Origin: Euphorbia lathyris
Lineage: Eukaryota; Streptophyta; Magnoliopsida; Malpighiales; Euphorbiaceae
Assembly: GCF_963576675.1 (NCBI RefSeq)
Contig: NC_088915.1
Location: 84,205,501 to 84,269,500 of the forward strand
Direction: 5' to 3'
DNA length: 64,000 nt
Positions 46,101 through 56,357 of the stretch are shown here, one piece after another. The translations under genes were made by a program, and so were the position numbers. The notes below the pieces were generated by a model, which saw only the letters and a list, made by a program, of their open reading frames with translations, did no database searches and was not told where the DNA came from. The first letter of the stretch is position 1. The number at the start of each line of letters is the position of its first letter.

Positions 46101-47224
46101 ATTCTATTTCTCTGCCTTCTAATCAGGGTAGAGAGATGGAAGTATTTGGTATTACGATCGCCATCTCTAATCCAGGACTTCCGAGACTTCTGGAACCAAA
46201 GGAACTCCTCCTGCCTAAGCACAGCCTCCAGCTCCTTCTGAAGGGTTCTGAGGAGGCCCTCAAGGCTATGATCAAACCTCCCCTCCAACCTGCGTTGAAT
46301 GCCCTCCATCCTCTTTAATAACTTGTTCTTCCTTCTGATAATATGCCCAAACACATTCCTATTCCACCCCTGCACCTTATTCCTGAACCCTTCAGCAGCT
46401 TGCAGTACATACGAATGAGGTCTCCAACTCTCATGAACGAACTCTTTAAACTTAGGATGGGACTCCCAAGCCAACTGATACCGGAACGGTCTCTTACCCC
46501 TAGGATGCTTACCTCTCAAAAGTCTAAACAAAATAGGACAATGATCCGAATGACGGAATGGGAGGTTCAACACAGAGCACTCGGGGAAGGAAGTTAGAGC
46601 TAAAACATTAGCGTAGACTTTGTCCAATCGAACAAAAGTATTATTACGCTTCCAAGTGAATTTATGACCAGAAGCCCCCAGATCGGAAAGCCCACATAAA
46701 TCCATACTATTCTTGTGATGCAGACAGCGATTAACATAATGATTGGATCCCCCTCTCTGATCACTCATAAAGGCGATATCATTGAAGTCACCCGCCACAA
46801 ACCAGGGCTCCGAAATGCTGACACTCATAGAATAGAGAACCTCCTAGAGCCGTTTTCGATTAGACAAGATAGGGTCAGCATACACAAGGGTAATAAAAAA
46901 GGGAGTATTGCCGGAAATACTCACTTTACAATGAATGAACTGCTTATCCATGCTAAGAATATCAAAATGAATCCGATCTGGCCTCCAAAAAAGCCAAATC
47001 CCTCCAGCCCGGCCAGTTGCCTCCGATCTAACACAGTGCCAGTTCTTAAACTTCTTAACCACCTCATCTGCTTTCTCACCACTAATCTTAGTTTCCAAAA
47101 GAGCAAAACAAGATGGATTAAACTGCTTAATAAGATCATTAATATGGATACGGGTAGCCTTGCTAGCCGCACCCCTAACATTCCAAAATAACAAATCCAT
47201 AGAAAGGAGGACAACTGACCACAC
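43101..47224 (-). pseudogene. LINE ORF2: endonuclease, reverse transcriptase, zinc finger, RNase H
   Basis: Proteins of this kind nick target DNA and prime reverse transcription there. The likely start is Met at 47200 (MDLLFWNVRG). The AP-type endonuclease covers about 46,450-47,200 (ETKIS, VAGDFND, SDHCPI). RT shows ARPISLCN-type motif, ALKLDLEKAYDRINW and the catalytic FFADDVLIF near 45170. A zf-RVT domain (FRIRSFLW ... CSRCRG) is near 44,000, and a C-terminal RNase H (NTDGSC, AELWAI, REQNRVADRLA) lies at 43,150-43,580. There are two lesions: TAG at 46844-46846 in the endonuclease, and a one-base loss near 45300 within the motif IRQG-PMSPFLF. Confidence 0.93.
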
Positions 47225-47231
47225 CCCTACC

Positions 47232-49319
47232 CTAAGCTAGGTATTTACTAGGGGCTCCTGAGAGCCTTACCGAGGTACCCCCGGGCCCCCTCTTATCTGG
47301 AAACGCCAAAGTGTTAAGGCCACTTTTTTGTTTTCCTTTAAGCTTTTTCATATTAGTTTTGTTAACTCCCATAGATTTCCCAATCCCAGGATCAATACCA
47401 GGAACAGGAATACTAACCTCATTTGAATTCTTCATCCTTCTAGCTGCAAGGGTCAGGGTCCCCCCCTGGGCTTCATCCTTAGAGACAAAAAGCGGGTTCA
47501 CAGATTCAACCACCTTCTCGACTGGATCTACAGACTCTAATCCTGGAATACTCTCATCCATATGATTCTCATCTTGGTCTGACTCTTGAACTTCCTCAAT
47601 CATCAGGGCCCCAAATCTGGACCCAGGCAAGGCTACTGAAGAAACCCCAGCCTCCTTTCTAGCTTTGAGGACAGGCTTCTCCTTGACATTTGGAATAACA
47701 GTAGCTTTAGGAGAAAGGGACTTAGAATTTGTGTTGATATCAGGAGGACGATTGTAAACCACTGCAGGTTGATTCCTACGTCTAGCGGGCCTCTTTGCCA
47801 CCATCCAGGGACCAAAGTTCCCTTCATACCCCTGGTTCCCTCCAGTAATCCGCACACTACTCTCAACCCTCTCTATAACAACCCTCTCCCTTTTAGGGCA
47901 ACCCTCCTGAGAATGACCATACATGCCACAATCATAACAGATGTTATGTAAACCTTCATACTCAATAAAGAACACTTTATCCTGAACACAGAACTTAGAA
48001 AGTAAAGGTTTAGCCAGATCAACATCTATACATACCCTAGCAAACTTACCCCTAATGGCCCCAATTGTAGTCTTGTCCACATGGTGGACCTTACCAACCA
48101 AACCTCCTATTTTACTCAGAAAGTTTTCACTGTAGTACTCAATGGGAAGGCCCGGGAATCTTACCCAAGTCAAGATCCTGTTAACCGAACAGTCGTGAGG
48201 ATTAAAATTAGGAACCCAAGGCCTTAAGGCCAAAACATGATTGGAAATGATATATGGGCCTCCCTTGATAACCGAATTATAATCCTCAACCCTAGTAAAT
48301 TTAATGACATAGTAGTCATTTTCCAGGTCAGTAATACTGACTTTACCTTTCCTTGCCCACTGCGCTTGTATTCTTTGGGCAAAATAGTTAAAACTAATTC
48401 GCTTACCCAGGACAGTAACAATCAAAGACACCTTCCACTTCTCTCTAAGCTCACGCTTCTCTGCAGCGGAAAGTCTAATGACCGGACAGAGAGGATCCTC
48501 CTGGCCATTATCTTCCTCATCAGAATCCGAGAACATATCATCAGAATCTCCCACCATTAAAACTTCCTCTAAAACCGGCTCTTCCTCAGCCACCCCCATG
48601 ACCGTGTCCTTCCAAGAGTTTTTACCGATCTCGCTCATCTGAACCCTAGGTCTGGGGGAGACTGTCTTCCCATGAGCTACTCCTACAACACCCACCCTTC
48701 CCGAATTATTAGAAACATCCAGACCCGAGGCAGCCTGCCTCCCCGTCGTAGCCCCTGCCTGCCCCTCACAGCCCGGAGGAGAGGATCCCGCGCAAGGCAC
48801 TGCGCCGACAGCCCCAGCCCACTGCTCGACCGAGGAGCCGGCAGCGCCTGGGCAGTGCCCGGCACTATCGGCGCATAGCCCTGCGCCAGGCACCCCCGGC
48901 CCCACTTCTCCCCTCGAGATTGGGGAAGCCTTACCCCCGGCATCAGAAAACCCAGCCGCCCGTATCTCCCATTGATCCGCACCCAGCCGCGACAACCTTG
49001 TCGAATCTGCCGCCTGTGGATCGCAAAGATCCGTCCCCAGCCGCACGGGCGGCGCCCGCGAGAACCCTGCCGATGCACCATCCATGCCCACGAGATCCCT
49101 ACCGACGCCCCTGGATTCCCCTGCCTCCACCCCGCCAAGCGCCCCGCCCCGATCTACACTAGGTGCACGCTCGCCGCCAACAAAACTTGCCTCACCCTTC
49201 TCGCCCCAAACCACCAGGCCACCGCCCCCTTCCTTGCCGCAAATCCCCTCCAGATCCGACCCCCCCTCGCCGGCCACAGCCCCCCTCTCCCTAGATCTAT
49301 CCCTAACACGCTTTACCAT
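47232..49319 (-). CDS. LINE ORF1: DUF4283 and CCHC nucleic-acid-binding protein
   Basis: An intact 695-codon frame. The first ~220 residues are Gly/Ala/Ser-rich and low in complexity. DUF4283 covers about 280-400, with WVRFPGLPIEYYS in its second part. One zinc knuckle CYDCGMYGHSQEGC (CX2CX4HX4C) lies near 475, with a basic patch RPARRRNQP after it. It should coat LINE RNA. It ends 8 bp before the first possible ORF2 start at 47224 and 32 bp before MDLLFW. The N-terminal region is GC-rich, unlike the rest of the window. Frames on the + strand here are shadows. Confidence 0.9.
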   Translation of the reverse strand: MVKRVRDRSRERGAVAGEGGSDLEGICGKEGGGGLVVWGEKGEASFVGGERAPSVDRGGALGGVEAGESRGVGRDLVGMDGASAGFSRAPPVRLGTDLCDPQAADSTRLSRLGADQWEIRAAGFSDAGGKASPISRGEVGPGVPGAGLCADSAGHCPGAAGSSVEQWAGAVGAVPCAGSSPPGCEGQAGATTGRQAASGLDVSNNSGRVGVVGVAHGKTVSPRPRVQMSEIGKNSWKDTVMGVAEEEPVLEEVLMVGDSDDMFSDSDEEDNGQEDPLCPVIRLSAAEKRELREKWKVSLIVTVLGKRISFNYFAQRIQAQWARKGKVSITDLENDYYVIKFTRVEDYNSVIKGGPYIISNHVLALRPWVPNFNPHDCSVNRILTWVRFPGLPIEYYSENFLSKIGGLVGKVHHVDKTTIGAIRGKFARVCIDVDLAKPLLSKFCVQDKVFFIEYEGLHNICYDCGMYGHSQEGCPKRERVVIERVESSVRITGGNQGYEGNFGPWMVAKRPARRRNQPAVVYNRPPDINTNSKSLSPKATVIPNVKEKPVLKARKEAGVSSVALPGSRFGALMIEEVQESDQDENHMDESIPGLESVDPVEKVVESVNPLFVSKDEAQGGTLTLAARRMKNSNEVSIPVPGIDPGIGKSMGVNKTNMKKLKGKQKSGLNTLAFPDKRGPGGTSVRLSGAPSKYLA

Positions 49320-49609
49320 GAACCCTAGCCGAGAGAGAGAGAGAGAGAGAGAGAGGAGATAGATCTAAAAGAGAGAAAAAGATCTAAAAGAGAGAAAAAG
49401 ATATAAAAGAGAGAAATAGATCTGAGAGAGAGAGGATAGATCTAAAAGAGAGAAAAAAGATCTAAAAGAGAGAAATAGATCTGAGAGAGAGAAGATAGAT
49501 CTCAAAATTCTCCATCTTCATAAAAATTCTTCACCATGACAACAGATCTGAGAGAGAGAAGCCAGATCTGAAAAAGAGAAGATAGATCTAAAAGAGAGAG
49601 AAAGATCTA
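49320..49609 (-). promoter_or_regulatory. LINE 5' leader with (GA)n and AGATCT repeats
   Basis: About 290 bp. A GA microsatellite lies at about 49331-49352, then ten or more degenerate repeats of AGATCTAAAAGAGAGAAA and AGATCTGAGAGAGAG. In plant LINEs this position holds the internal promoter, so the repeats may be promoter units; that is inference. Confidence 0.65.
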
Positions 49610-49680
49610 CCATTGAAATAATTAAATCAATTCATATTGAATTGATTTTTATTTTCCTAATAAATCCAAATGGTTAAAAT

Positions 49681-51777
49681 TCACATGGTGATTTTTGACT
49701 CAATTTCACCGCTTGTTTTGTTTAGTCCATGTTCGGTTTCTTTGATGTGTCCGCTTTCCGAATAACCCGAGAGGTATGAAAAAGTTATAGCTTCTTGAAT
49801 TCCATCCGTGTCAATTTGGTCCAACATATCTAACATTTGCACCACATATGTTTGGAGCTCCTCTTCAAACTGCTTAGCACGTGCTCGAGTAACAGGTCCA
49901 TCTGGTAGACGTATTCGCTCCATATGAGAATTCGGATTTTCAACCCGGGTTATATCATTCCCTCCCTCCTCAGAAGGATTCGACCTCGAATCAGAATCTG
50001 CATCATAAAAAGATAAATCAGTAACATTAAAAGTAGCTGATACATTATACTCACCAGGTAAATCAATTTTATAAGCGTTGTCATTAACGCGCTCCAAAAC
50101 TCGAAAAGGACCATCGCCTCGGGGTTGAAGCTTATTTTTATGAAGTCCTGGAAATCTCTCTTTTCGAAAATGCACCCACACCAAATCACCAGGTGCAAAC
50201 ACAACCCGTTTACGATGTTGGTTTACTTTAGAAGCAACCCGTCTATTTTTTTCTTCAATGTGCTTGCGAACCTTCTTATGAATGGATTGCACTAATTCTG
50301 CTTTCTTAACGCCATCTGTACTAGACCTGGCATCCACAGGTAAAGGTAGTAAATCCATAGGAGTAAGAGGGTTAAGACCATAAACAACTTCAAATGGTGA
50401 AAACAAAGTAGATCAGTGAATACTGCGATTATATGCAAATTCTACCATAGGTAAACACTCTTCCCAATTCTTAAGATTTTTCCCAACCACAGTATGCAAA
50501 ATTTGACCAAGAGTTCGATTAACGACCTCGGTTTGTCCATCCGTTTGAGGATGATAAGCAATAGAATACAAAAGCTTAGTACCCAATCGACTCCACAAAA
50601 CACGCCAAAAATGACTTAAAAATTTAGCATCTCAGTCGAATACTATAGTTTTTGGTATTCCGTGCAAATTTACAACCTCTCGAAAGAAAAGGTCAGCAAC
50701 ATTGGTGGCATCATCGGTTTTATTGCATGCAATGAAATGTGCCATTTTGCTAAACCTATCAACCACAACAAAAATGGAATCACGACCTTTCTTTGTCCTA
50801 GGTAACCTAACAATAAAGTCCATAGAAATATCTACCCAGGGTTCCGTAGGCACGGGTAACGGGGTATAGAGACCTTGGGACAAAACCTTAGACTTAGCCT
50901 TTTTACAAGCGATGCACCTAGAACAAAGTCTGTTGACATCCCTACGCATCTTTGGCCAAAAGAAATGTTCATGCAAAATATCTAAAGTCTTACGAACCCC
51001 AAAATGTCCCATCAGTCCACCATCGTGGGCTTCCCTGACAAGCAATTCTCGATATGAACATTGTGGCACACATATTCTATTTTCACGGAATAAAAAGCCA
51101 TCAAGTAAATAAAATTTATCCACCGCAGACTTACCGCATGCAATGTACATATCACCAAAATCAACATCACCATTATACAATTCTTTAAGATGTGTAAATC
51201 CCAAGAGCTTAGTATGCAAGGAACTTAAAAGAATATACCTGCGCGATAGTGCATCAGCCACCACATTTACTTTACCTTGCTTGTATTGAATAGTATATGG
51301 AAAAGTCTCAATGAACTCCATCCACCGGGCATGTCGTCTATTCAACTTACCTTGTCCCTTGAGGTGTTTTAGGGATTCATGATCAGAGTGAATAACAAAC
51401 TCCTTAGGCCAAAGGTAATGCTGCCATGTTTCCAATGCCCTCACTAGAGCGTATAACTCTTTATCATAGGTGGGGTAATTAAGTGAAGCCCCACTCAACT
51501 TCTCACTAAAGAAAGCAATTGGTCTTTTATCCTGCATCAAAACAGCACCAATACCTATGCTGGAGGCATCACATTCAATCTCAAATTCTTTCTCAAAATT
51601 AGGTAATGCAAGTACAAGAGCAGAACATAATTTATCCTTCAAAATGTTAAAAGCATTCTCTTCTTCTATTCCCCATGAAAATCCTACTGTCTTTTTAATC
51701 ACCTCAGTGAGGGGAGCAGCTAAAGTGCTAAAGTCCCTCACAAATCGTCTGTACAATGATGCTAAGCCATGGAAGCT
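49681..51777 (-). pseudogene. pol: Ty3/gypsy pol, C-terminal half: RT end, RNase H, integrase
   Basis: It starts in [19 protein letters not shown] after the RT thumb. RNase H shows [25 protein letters not shown] and [10 protein letters not shown] (51,300-51,560). Integrase shows the HHCC zinc finger ([10 protein letters not shown] ... [12 protein letters not shown]), MDFIVRLP and [12 protein letters not shown], the GIPKTIVFD stretch, [17 protein letters not shown] and the GPY/F module (KLQPRGDGPFRVLER, LPGEYNVSATFNV). No chromodomain is seen. Two TGA stops at 50632 and 50413 each replace an Arg codon, consistent with CGA-to-TGA changes. In the present sequence its frame is fused at its N side to copia integrase at 51777. 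Confidence 0.93.
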
Positions 51778-51780
51778 ACT
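51772..51780. other. Inversion breakpoint J2 (copia to gypsy, - strand)
   Basis: On the - strand, copia integrase ends at TWVILLSS and gypsy RT begins at SFHGLAS. The codon AGC could belong to either, a 3-bp overlap. It is the reciprocal of the switch at 13612-13620. Confidence 0.85.
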
Positions 51781-52500
51781 CAGCAAGATGACCCAAGTGT
51801 ACCGAGAGAAGTCATCTACAATGACCAAGGAAAATCTTCTTCCACCCAGACTCAGCGGCTGGACTGGACCGAAGAGATCCAAGTGTAGTAATTCTAACGG
51901 ACGCTTAGTTGAGACAATGTTTTTGCTATGAAAAGATTGTTTGGTTTGTTTTCCAGCTTGGCAAGCATGACATAATTGATCTTTTTCAAATCTAAGTTCA
52001 GGCAGTCCCTCAACCAATTGCTTTCTTGCTAATTTGGCCAGGAGGTCCATGCTTACATGACCAAGTCTCCTGTGCCATAGCCAGGAATTTTCTTCCTTTG
52101 AAACTAAGCATACAGTTTTTGAAAACTTTTTCTCTAAGTCTAGCATAAAGACATTATCAATCCGAGGGGCAGTTAAAATTAACTCATTTGTTTTTCCCTC
52201 ATATATTTTACATCCAGTAGCATCAAATATAACTTTTCTCCCATTGTCACATAGCTGAGCTACGTTGAGTAAGTTATATTTGAGTCCGCTGACTAGGGAG
52301 ACTGACTCAATAGTAGGATTACCTCCGATGGTTCCTGACCCTACTATCTTACCCTTTTTGTTGTCTCCAAAACTTACGCTTCCTCCTCGTTTACGCTCAA
52401 ACGTGATGAACTGAGTTTCATCACCAGTCATGTGCCTCGAGCATAAGCTGTCAATATACCACATCTTTGACTTCTCAGCACACCTCAGGCTTACCTGCAT
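51778..52500 (-). pseudogene. pol: Ty1/copia protease and start of integrase
   Basis: Protease near residues 10-100: the active-site stretch reads [12 protein letters not shown], where the family has D-S/T-G, so Gly is replaced by Leu and the enzyme is probably dead. The GAG-pre-integrase zinc region follows ([11 protein letters not shown] ... [10 protein letters not shown]). Integrase then begins with LHLDLFGPV and [13 protein letters not shown]. Its frame continues by chance into gypsy RT at J2. The remainder of copia pol is at 13617-16018 on +. The start Met at 52500 follows a gag stop at 52506 in a different frame. Confidence 0.92.
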
Positions 52501-52505
52501 TGTAA

Positions 52506-54201
52506 CTAGTTACTTTTAGGTACCCAATTCTTTTTGGGTCCTTGCTTATTAGGTTCAACAGGTAAAGCATCATATTTTATTTTATGGCAGCATACTTGGA
52601 TGGTATGGCCATTCTTTCCACAGAAGTCACAACTGACCTTCCGTTTAGGATTTCTCACTGATTGGTCAGCACTCCAGTGCTGAGCGTGGCAACACACCTT
52701 TGTGGTGTGTCCTTTCTTCCCACAGAAGTCACACTGGACATTCCGCTGGGGATTCCATCTCTGCTGACCAGTACTTCGGTACTGAGCATTCAGAGGAATA
52801 TTTCTTTTGTTTTGAACCTTTAGTTGGTTCTGGATATTTGTGACGTCCTTTCTCAGTTTCTTTGAATCTGATTGGACTTCAGAGACAGACTTATGTATGA
52901 TCTCCATGTTATCATGCAAAGTTGAGTTGTCCTGAAGAAGGAATCTGAGGTCACTTAGCTTGACCTCTTCAACCTCGTCACAACGCCTGCTGAGTGCTCT
53001 AATTTTCTTATTACACTTTTTGACAAGTGTATAGAGGTCACTCAGGGCATTACCCATTTCATTTCTGAGCTGGGAAAGTGATATTACCTCATTTGATTGC
53101 TCCTCATCATCAGATGCAATGGAGGGGTCAGCATGCTTAGAGACGCACGGCTCAGCAAGTTCGTCAGCCATGAAGCATATCTTTGCTGACTCGGTGGCCT
53201 CAGCTTCTGTTGATGAAGACTCATCACTGTCGCTCCATGTTGCCACTTGACTTGATATGCCCAGTTTGATGACATTCAAAGCATGTAATGGGCTTTGAGT
53301 TGTCCTTCTTGTATTTGCTGTTGCTGGACTCAGCTTTATACTTATCAAACTTTCTGTAAGGCTTCTTAGAATATTTTTCATTCTTTCTGAACAGCCTTTT
53401 CATCTTCCTTGTGAACATAGCCATCTCTTTAGCATCTGTTGAGTTCCCATCAGTGGAGTCAGCTTTCATGACAAGAGACTTCTGCTTCTTGTCTTCAGAC
53501 TTTTCCTTCACCTCAAAGTTTTTCATTGATATCTCATGGGTCAGCAGCGAGCCGATGAGCTCATCATATTTGTAGGTGGTTAAGTCCTGAGCTTCCTCAA
53601 CAGCGGTCTTCTTTGCTTGCCAGTCTTTAGGAAGACTTCTGAGAATCTTTTTGACTTGTTCTTCCTCGGTGAAGATCTTTCCAAGTCTCTTGAGCTCATT
53701 TATGATGTTTGTAAACCTTGCATTCTTGTCAGATATTCCCTCATCATTGTTCATTTCGAACAGCTCGTACAGTCTCATCTGCTGGTTCACCTTGGATTCT
53801 TTCACCTTGTTGGTTCCTTCGTAGGTCACCTCCAGCTTCTTCCAGATCTCTTGCGTCGACTCACAACCTGAGATTTTATTATATTCTGCAGCATCGAGCG
53901 CACAGTGAAGCATGTTTATAGCCGAAGCATGATTTTGTAGCTTCTTGAGATCATCCTCTGTCCATTTGGCCTCAACTTTAACAACTGTTTGGCCAGCCAC
54001 AACTTCGACAGGTACAAATGGACCTTGGACTATGGATAGCCAGGCACTCATATTTGTAGCCTGAATGAAATTTTTCATCCTATTCTTCCAGAAGGTATAG
54101 TTAGACCCGAAGAATAGGGGAGGCCGATTAATGGACAGCCCCTCAGGTAAGATCTGAGTTGTTTGGTTTCCTGGGAGAAACCGAGTGCTGTTTTCGCCCA
54201 T
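52506..54201 (-). pseudogene. gag: Ty1/copia gag with one frameshift
   Basis: The first frame (54201-53224) starts MGENSTRFLPG and has the UBN2/DUF4219-type gag region and a zinc knuckle CFECHQTGHIKS. A shift near 53265 moves the reading frame, which continues from ~53260 to 52506. That part has an acidic segment (SDSDESSSTEAEATE), a coiled coil at about 53,060-52,850 and two further knuckles, CDFCGKKGHTTKVC and CDFCGKNGHTIQVC. This long gag with several knuckles fits SIRE-type elements. It forms the particle shell. Confidence 0.9.
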
Positions 54202-54249
54202 AGTGGGGATCAGCTCAAGGTGGTTAAACCTTTTATAGTGAGCTTTTAA

Positions 54250-54261
54250 GCTCTGATACCA
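54250..54261 (-). promoter_or_regulatory. Copia primer-binding site
   Basis: The complement of TGGTATCAGAGC (initiator tRNA-Met), two bases from the LTR end at 54264. Confidence 0.9.
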
Positions 54262-54263
54262 CT

Positions 54264-55598
54264 TGTTGGTCCCTTATAACGTTACAAGTATAGTTCCAAG
54301 GGGGGGTTAGGAACTATTTAAAAAATTTAAGTTAGGGCAGACTTCTTTTTCGTGAGAAAAAGGTTTTAACAGCGGCGCTGAGTGAATAGCAAGATACTGG
54401 CTTAGTTAACTGGTGACTAGGTCAGTTTTTTTACTTGAGTCAGGAGATAGCACTTAGAGTCTATTCCTGAGCTTAGATATTCAATCCGCACAACTCATCT
54501 TGACCTCTTTACTTGGTCAGTTTTTGTTTAAGCAAGCAATAAATATATAAAGGAGTTCAAGGTTAGAAATATGTTACTCAGCAGATTTATCCAAGTTCGG
54601 CCTCCAAGCTTACGTCGTGTCCCCGGAACACGTTCCGAGATTTCGAATTCTCTACTGAGCTCTTTAATGGTAGAGCATCAAACCTTTTACAATCTTAGAA
54701 ACTGAGTATAACAAGAGTACCTTCCTCTATACCTCTACTCAATCCTAATCTCTCGCTGAGTACTATAACCGAGTACTCAGCCTCTCCTTTCTAATTCTAG
54801 AAATGATAAGTGTTTATCCTAAACAACGATTGCTAAGACACCTTAGATGATTGAATAATCACTCTAGAGTTTTACACAAAAGATATGAAATTTAGTGTAA
54901 GATTGCTTTGCTTTTTCTTGCAGAACTTTGCGTAGAAATTTGGTCAGCGTAATGGCTTGATCAAGTTCTGTGTGGAATGAAGCAACTGAAGGGCTCTATT
55001 TATAGAGACGTCTGAGGCATCGGTCATTTCGAATTTCGAAATAACCGTTGGAGGGAAACAGCTTCCTGTCGTTGTCATCCTGTCTTGCTCAGAGCTCTCG
55101 GCCAATCAGATTTGAGTATCTTTTGTCCTCGGTCAGCTTTTGGTCAGCTCGGCAGAATGTCTCTCCATTTATGGTAAGGTCAACTAGACAGCATTCTGTG
55201 TCTTCTGAACTTTACCCAAAGTGGAAACACTTTGTCTGGAAGTTGTTCTTCCTCAGCTGCTGTCTTGTACTCTTTGTCGAATCAACTCAGCAGCTTCGTC
55301 CCGATTGTTCCTCGAAGGTCTACTAGATCCTTCTTCCGCTGAGTTGCGTTTTGTACATAACGACAACGTTTTGACATACGCGGGCCGAGTTGCCTTAAAC
55401 TGTTTGACTTTGGCTTTTGACTTCCGTATTGGGCTTTGGGCCTTTTAATCTTTGTGTCTTATAAACAATTTAACTCAACATTGAACAAACACATTGGTAG
55501 AATAAATCAAAGCATTTAAACTTAGTGTGTTTAGAATATTTTTAATTACACTTAAACAATTTTGTCAAATCAAAATTATGTGGAAAGGTGTTTCAACA
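54264..55598 (-). mobile_element. Copia 5' LTR
   Basis: 1335 bp, starting TGTTGAAACACC (at 55598) and ending GGGACCAACA. TATA box at about 54995-55004. It pairs with the LTR at 19891-21227, which is in the opposite orientation because of the inversion. 55599-55603 (TGAAC on +) is the complement of the GTTCA after the other LTR. Confidence 0.93.
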
Positions 55599-56357
55599 TG
55601 AACATGTGTGTAAAGTAGTTCTTGCTTTTTGTTTTGCTTTTGGAACTTCAAAAGTTAATCACTCAGAGATTTTTGCGTTAAAGATCATTCTCTCTAGTGT
55701 GGTTCCAAGGTTGCAAATGAGAGGCCTTTTATAGTTGACACTTGAGGCAGGGATCACTTCGAAATTCAAAATAATTGTTGAGAGGGAAAAAGTTCAACTG
55801 TCGTTTTCACTTTCTAGAGGCCAGTGCCAATAGCCAATTATCTTCTATCTTTTGTCCGTTGGTTTGTCTATTGCGCTGTTGTGCAGAGTTGGTCGGAGTC
55901 AGTCTTCTTGGTCTAACCAAATCAGGCAGAGTTTTCAGGTTGACCAGGAGACAAACTGTCTGTGGTTCTGAAACTTTCCTTATTAGGTGAGGGCAATGAC
56001 AGTTATGTGCAGGTCAACTCTGTCTCTGTACATCGTCTGGTGATCTTATCCAACGTGGCTTGATTCTTGTCTTCCAGAATGCCTTTGTCTTTGAGATAGC
56101 TGGAAGACTTATGGATCCTTCTATGATCTGGGCTTAATGCTTTGATTCACAAGCCTTCTTGACAATGGGTTTGGATTAAGCCTTAAGGCCCAATTTAATA
56201 TCTTTGAACTATTGCTTATATTAATCGAACACTTCAACAAACACATCAGTATAAATAAATCATTTTTTTAATGTGTTATTAATTATGGAGATATAAATTT
56301 AATTTAATATTTTTGTCATAATCAAAATCTATGTGGAAATTATATTTCAACAACAAG
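55599..56357 (-). mobile_element. 5' part of the older copia LTR, with both duplications
   Basis: 55599-55603 is the younger copia's duplication. The older LTR begins TGTTGAAATATAATTTCCAC at 56352 and runs to 55599. It resembles the young LTR in order (TGTTGAAA, TTTCCACATA, TTTTGATT) but is clearly diverged. 56353-56357 (ACAAG on +) is the complement of CTTGT at 21835-21839. With the piece at 21233-21834 the LTR totals about 1.36 kb, close to the young LTR's length. Confidence 0.88.

Larger units (their letters stand above)
43039..49623 (-). mobile_element. Nearly full-length L1-type LINE with 14-bp target-site duplication
   Basis: The element is 43053-49609. The duplication CCATTGAAATAATT is exact at 43039-43052 and 49610-49623. 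It ends in a poly(A) tail (T-run at 43053-43065 on +) and starts with a GA-rich 5' leader. It has two ORFs in the usual order with a short gap. Both the duplication and the presence of the 5' leader suggest full-length insertion. It sits inside the gypsy LTR, so it is younger than that LTR. Confidence 0.95.

Noticed and set aside
43162..49362. Plus-strand frames within the LINE
   Set aside because: They lie opposite clearly recognisable ORF1 and ORF2 domains.
50632..52500. A novel single polyprotein joining copia protease/integrase to gypsy RT, RNase H and integrase
   Set aside because: The reciprocal junction at 13616 and the matching target duplications show it is an inversion product, not a new element type.
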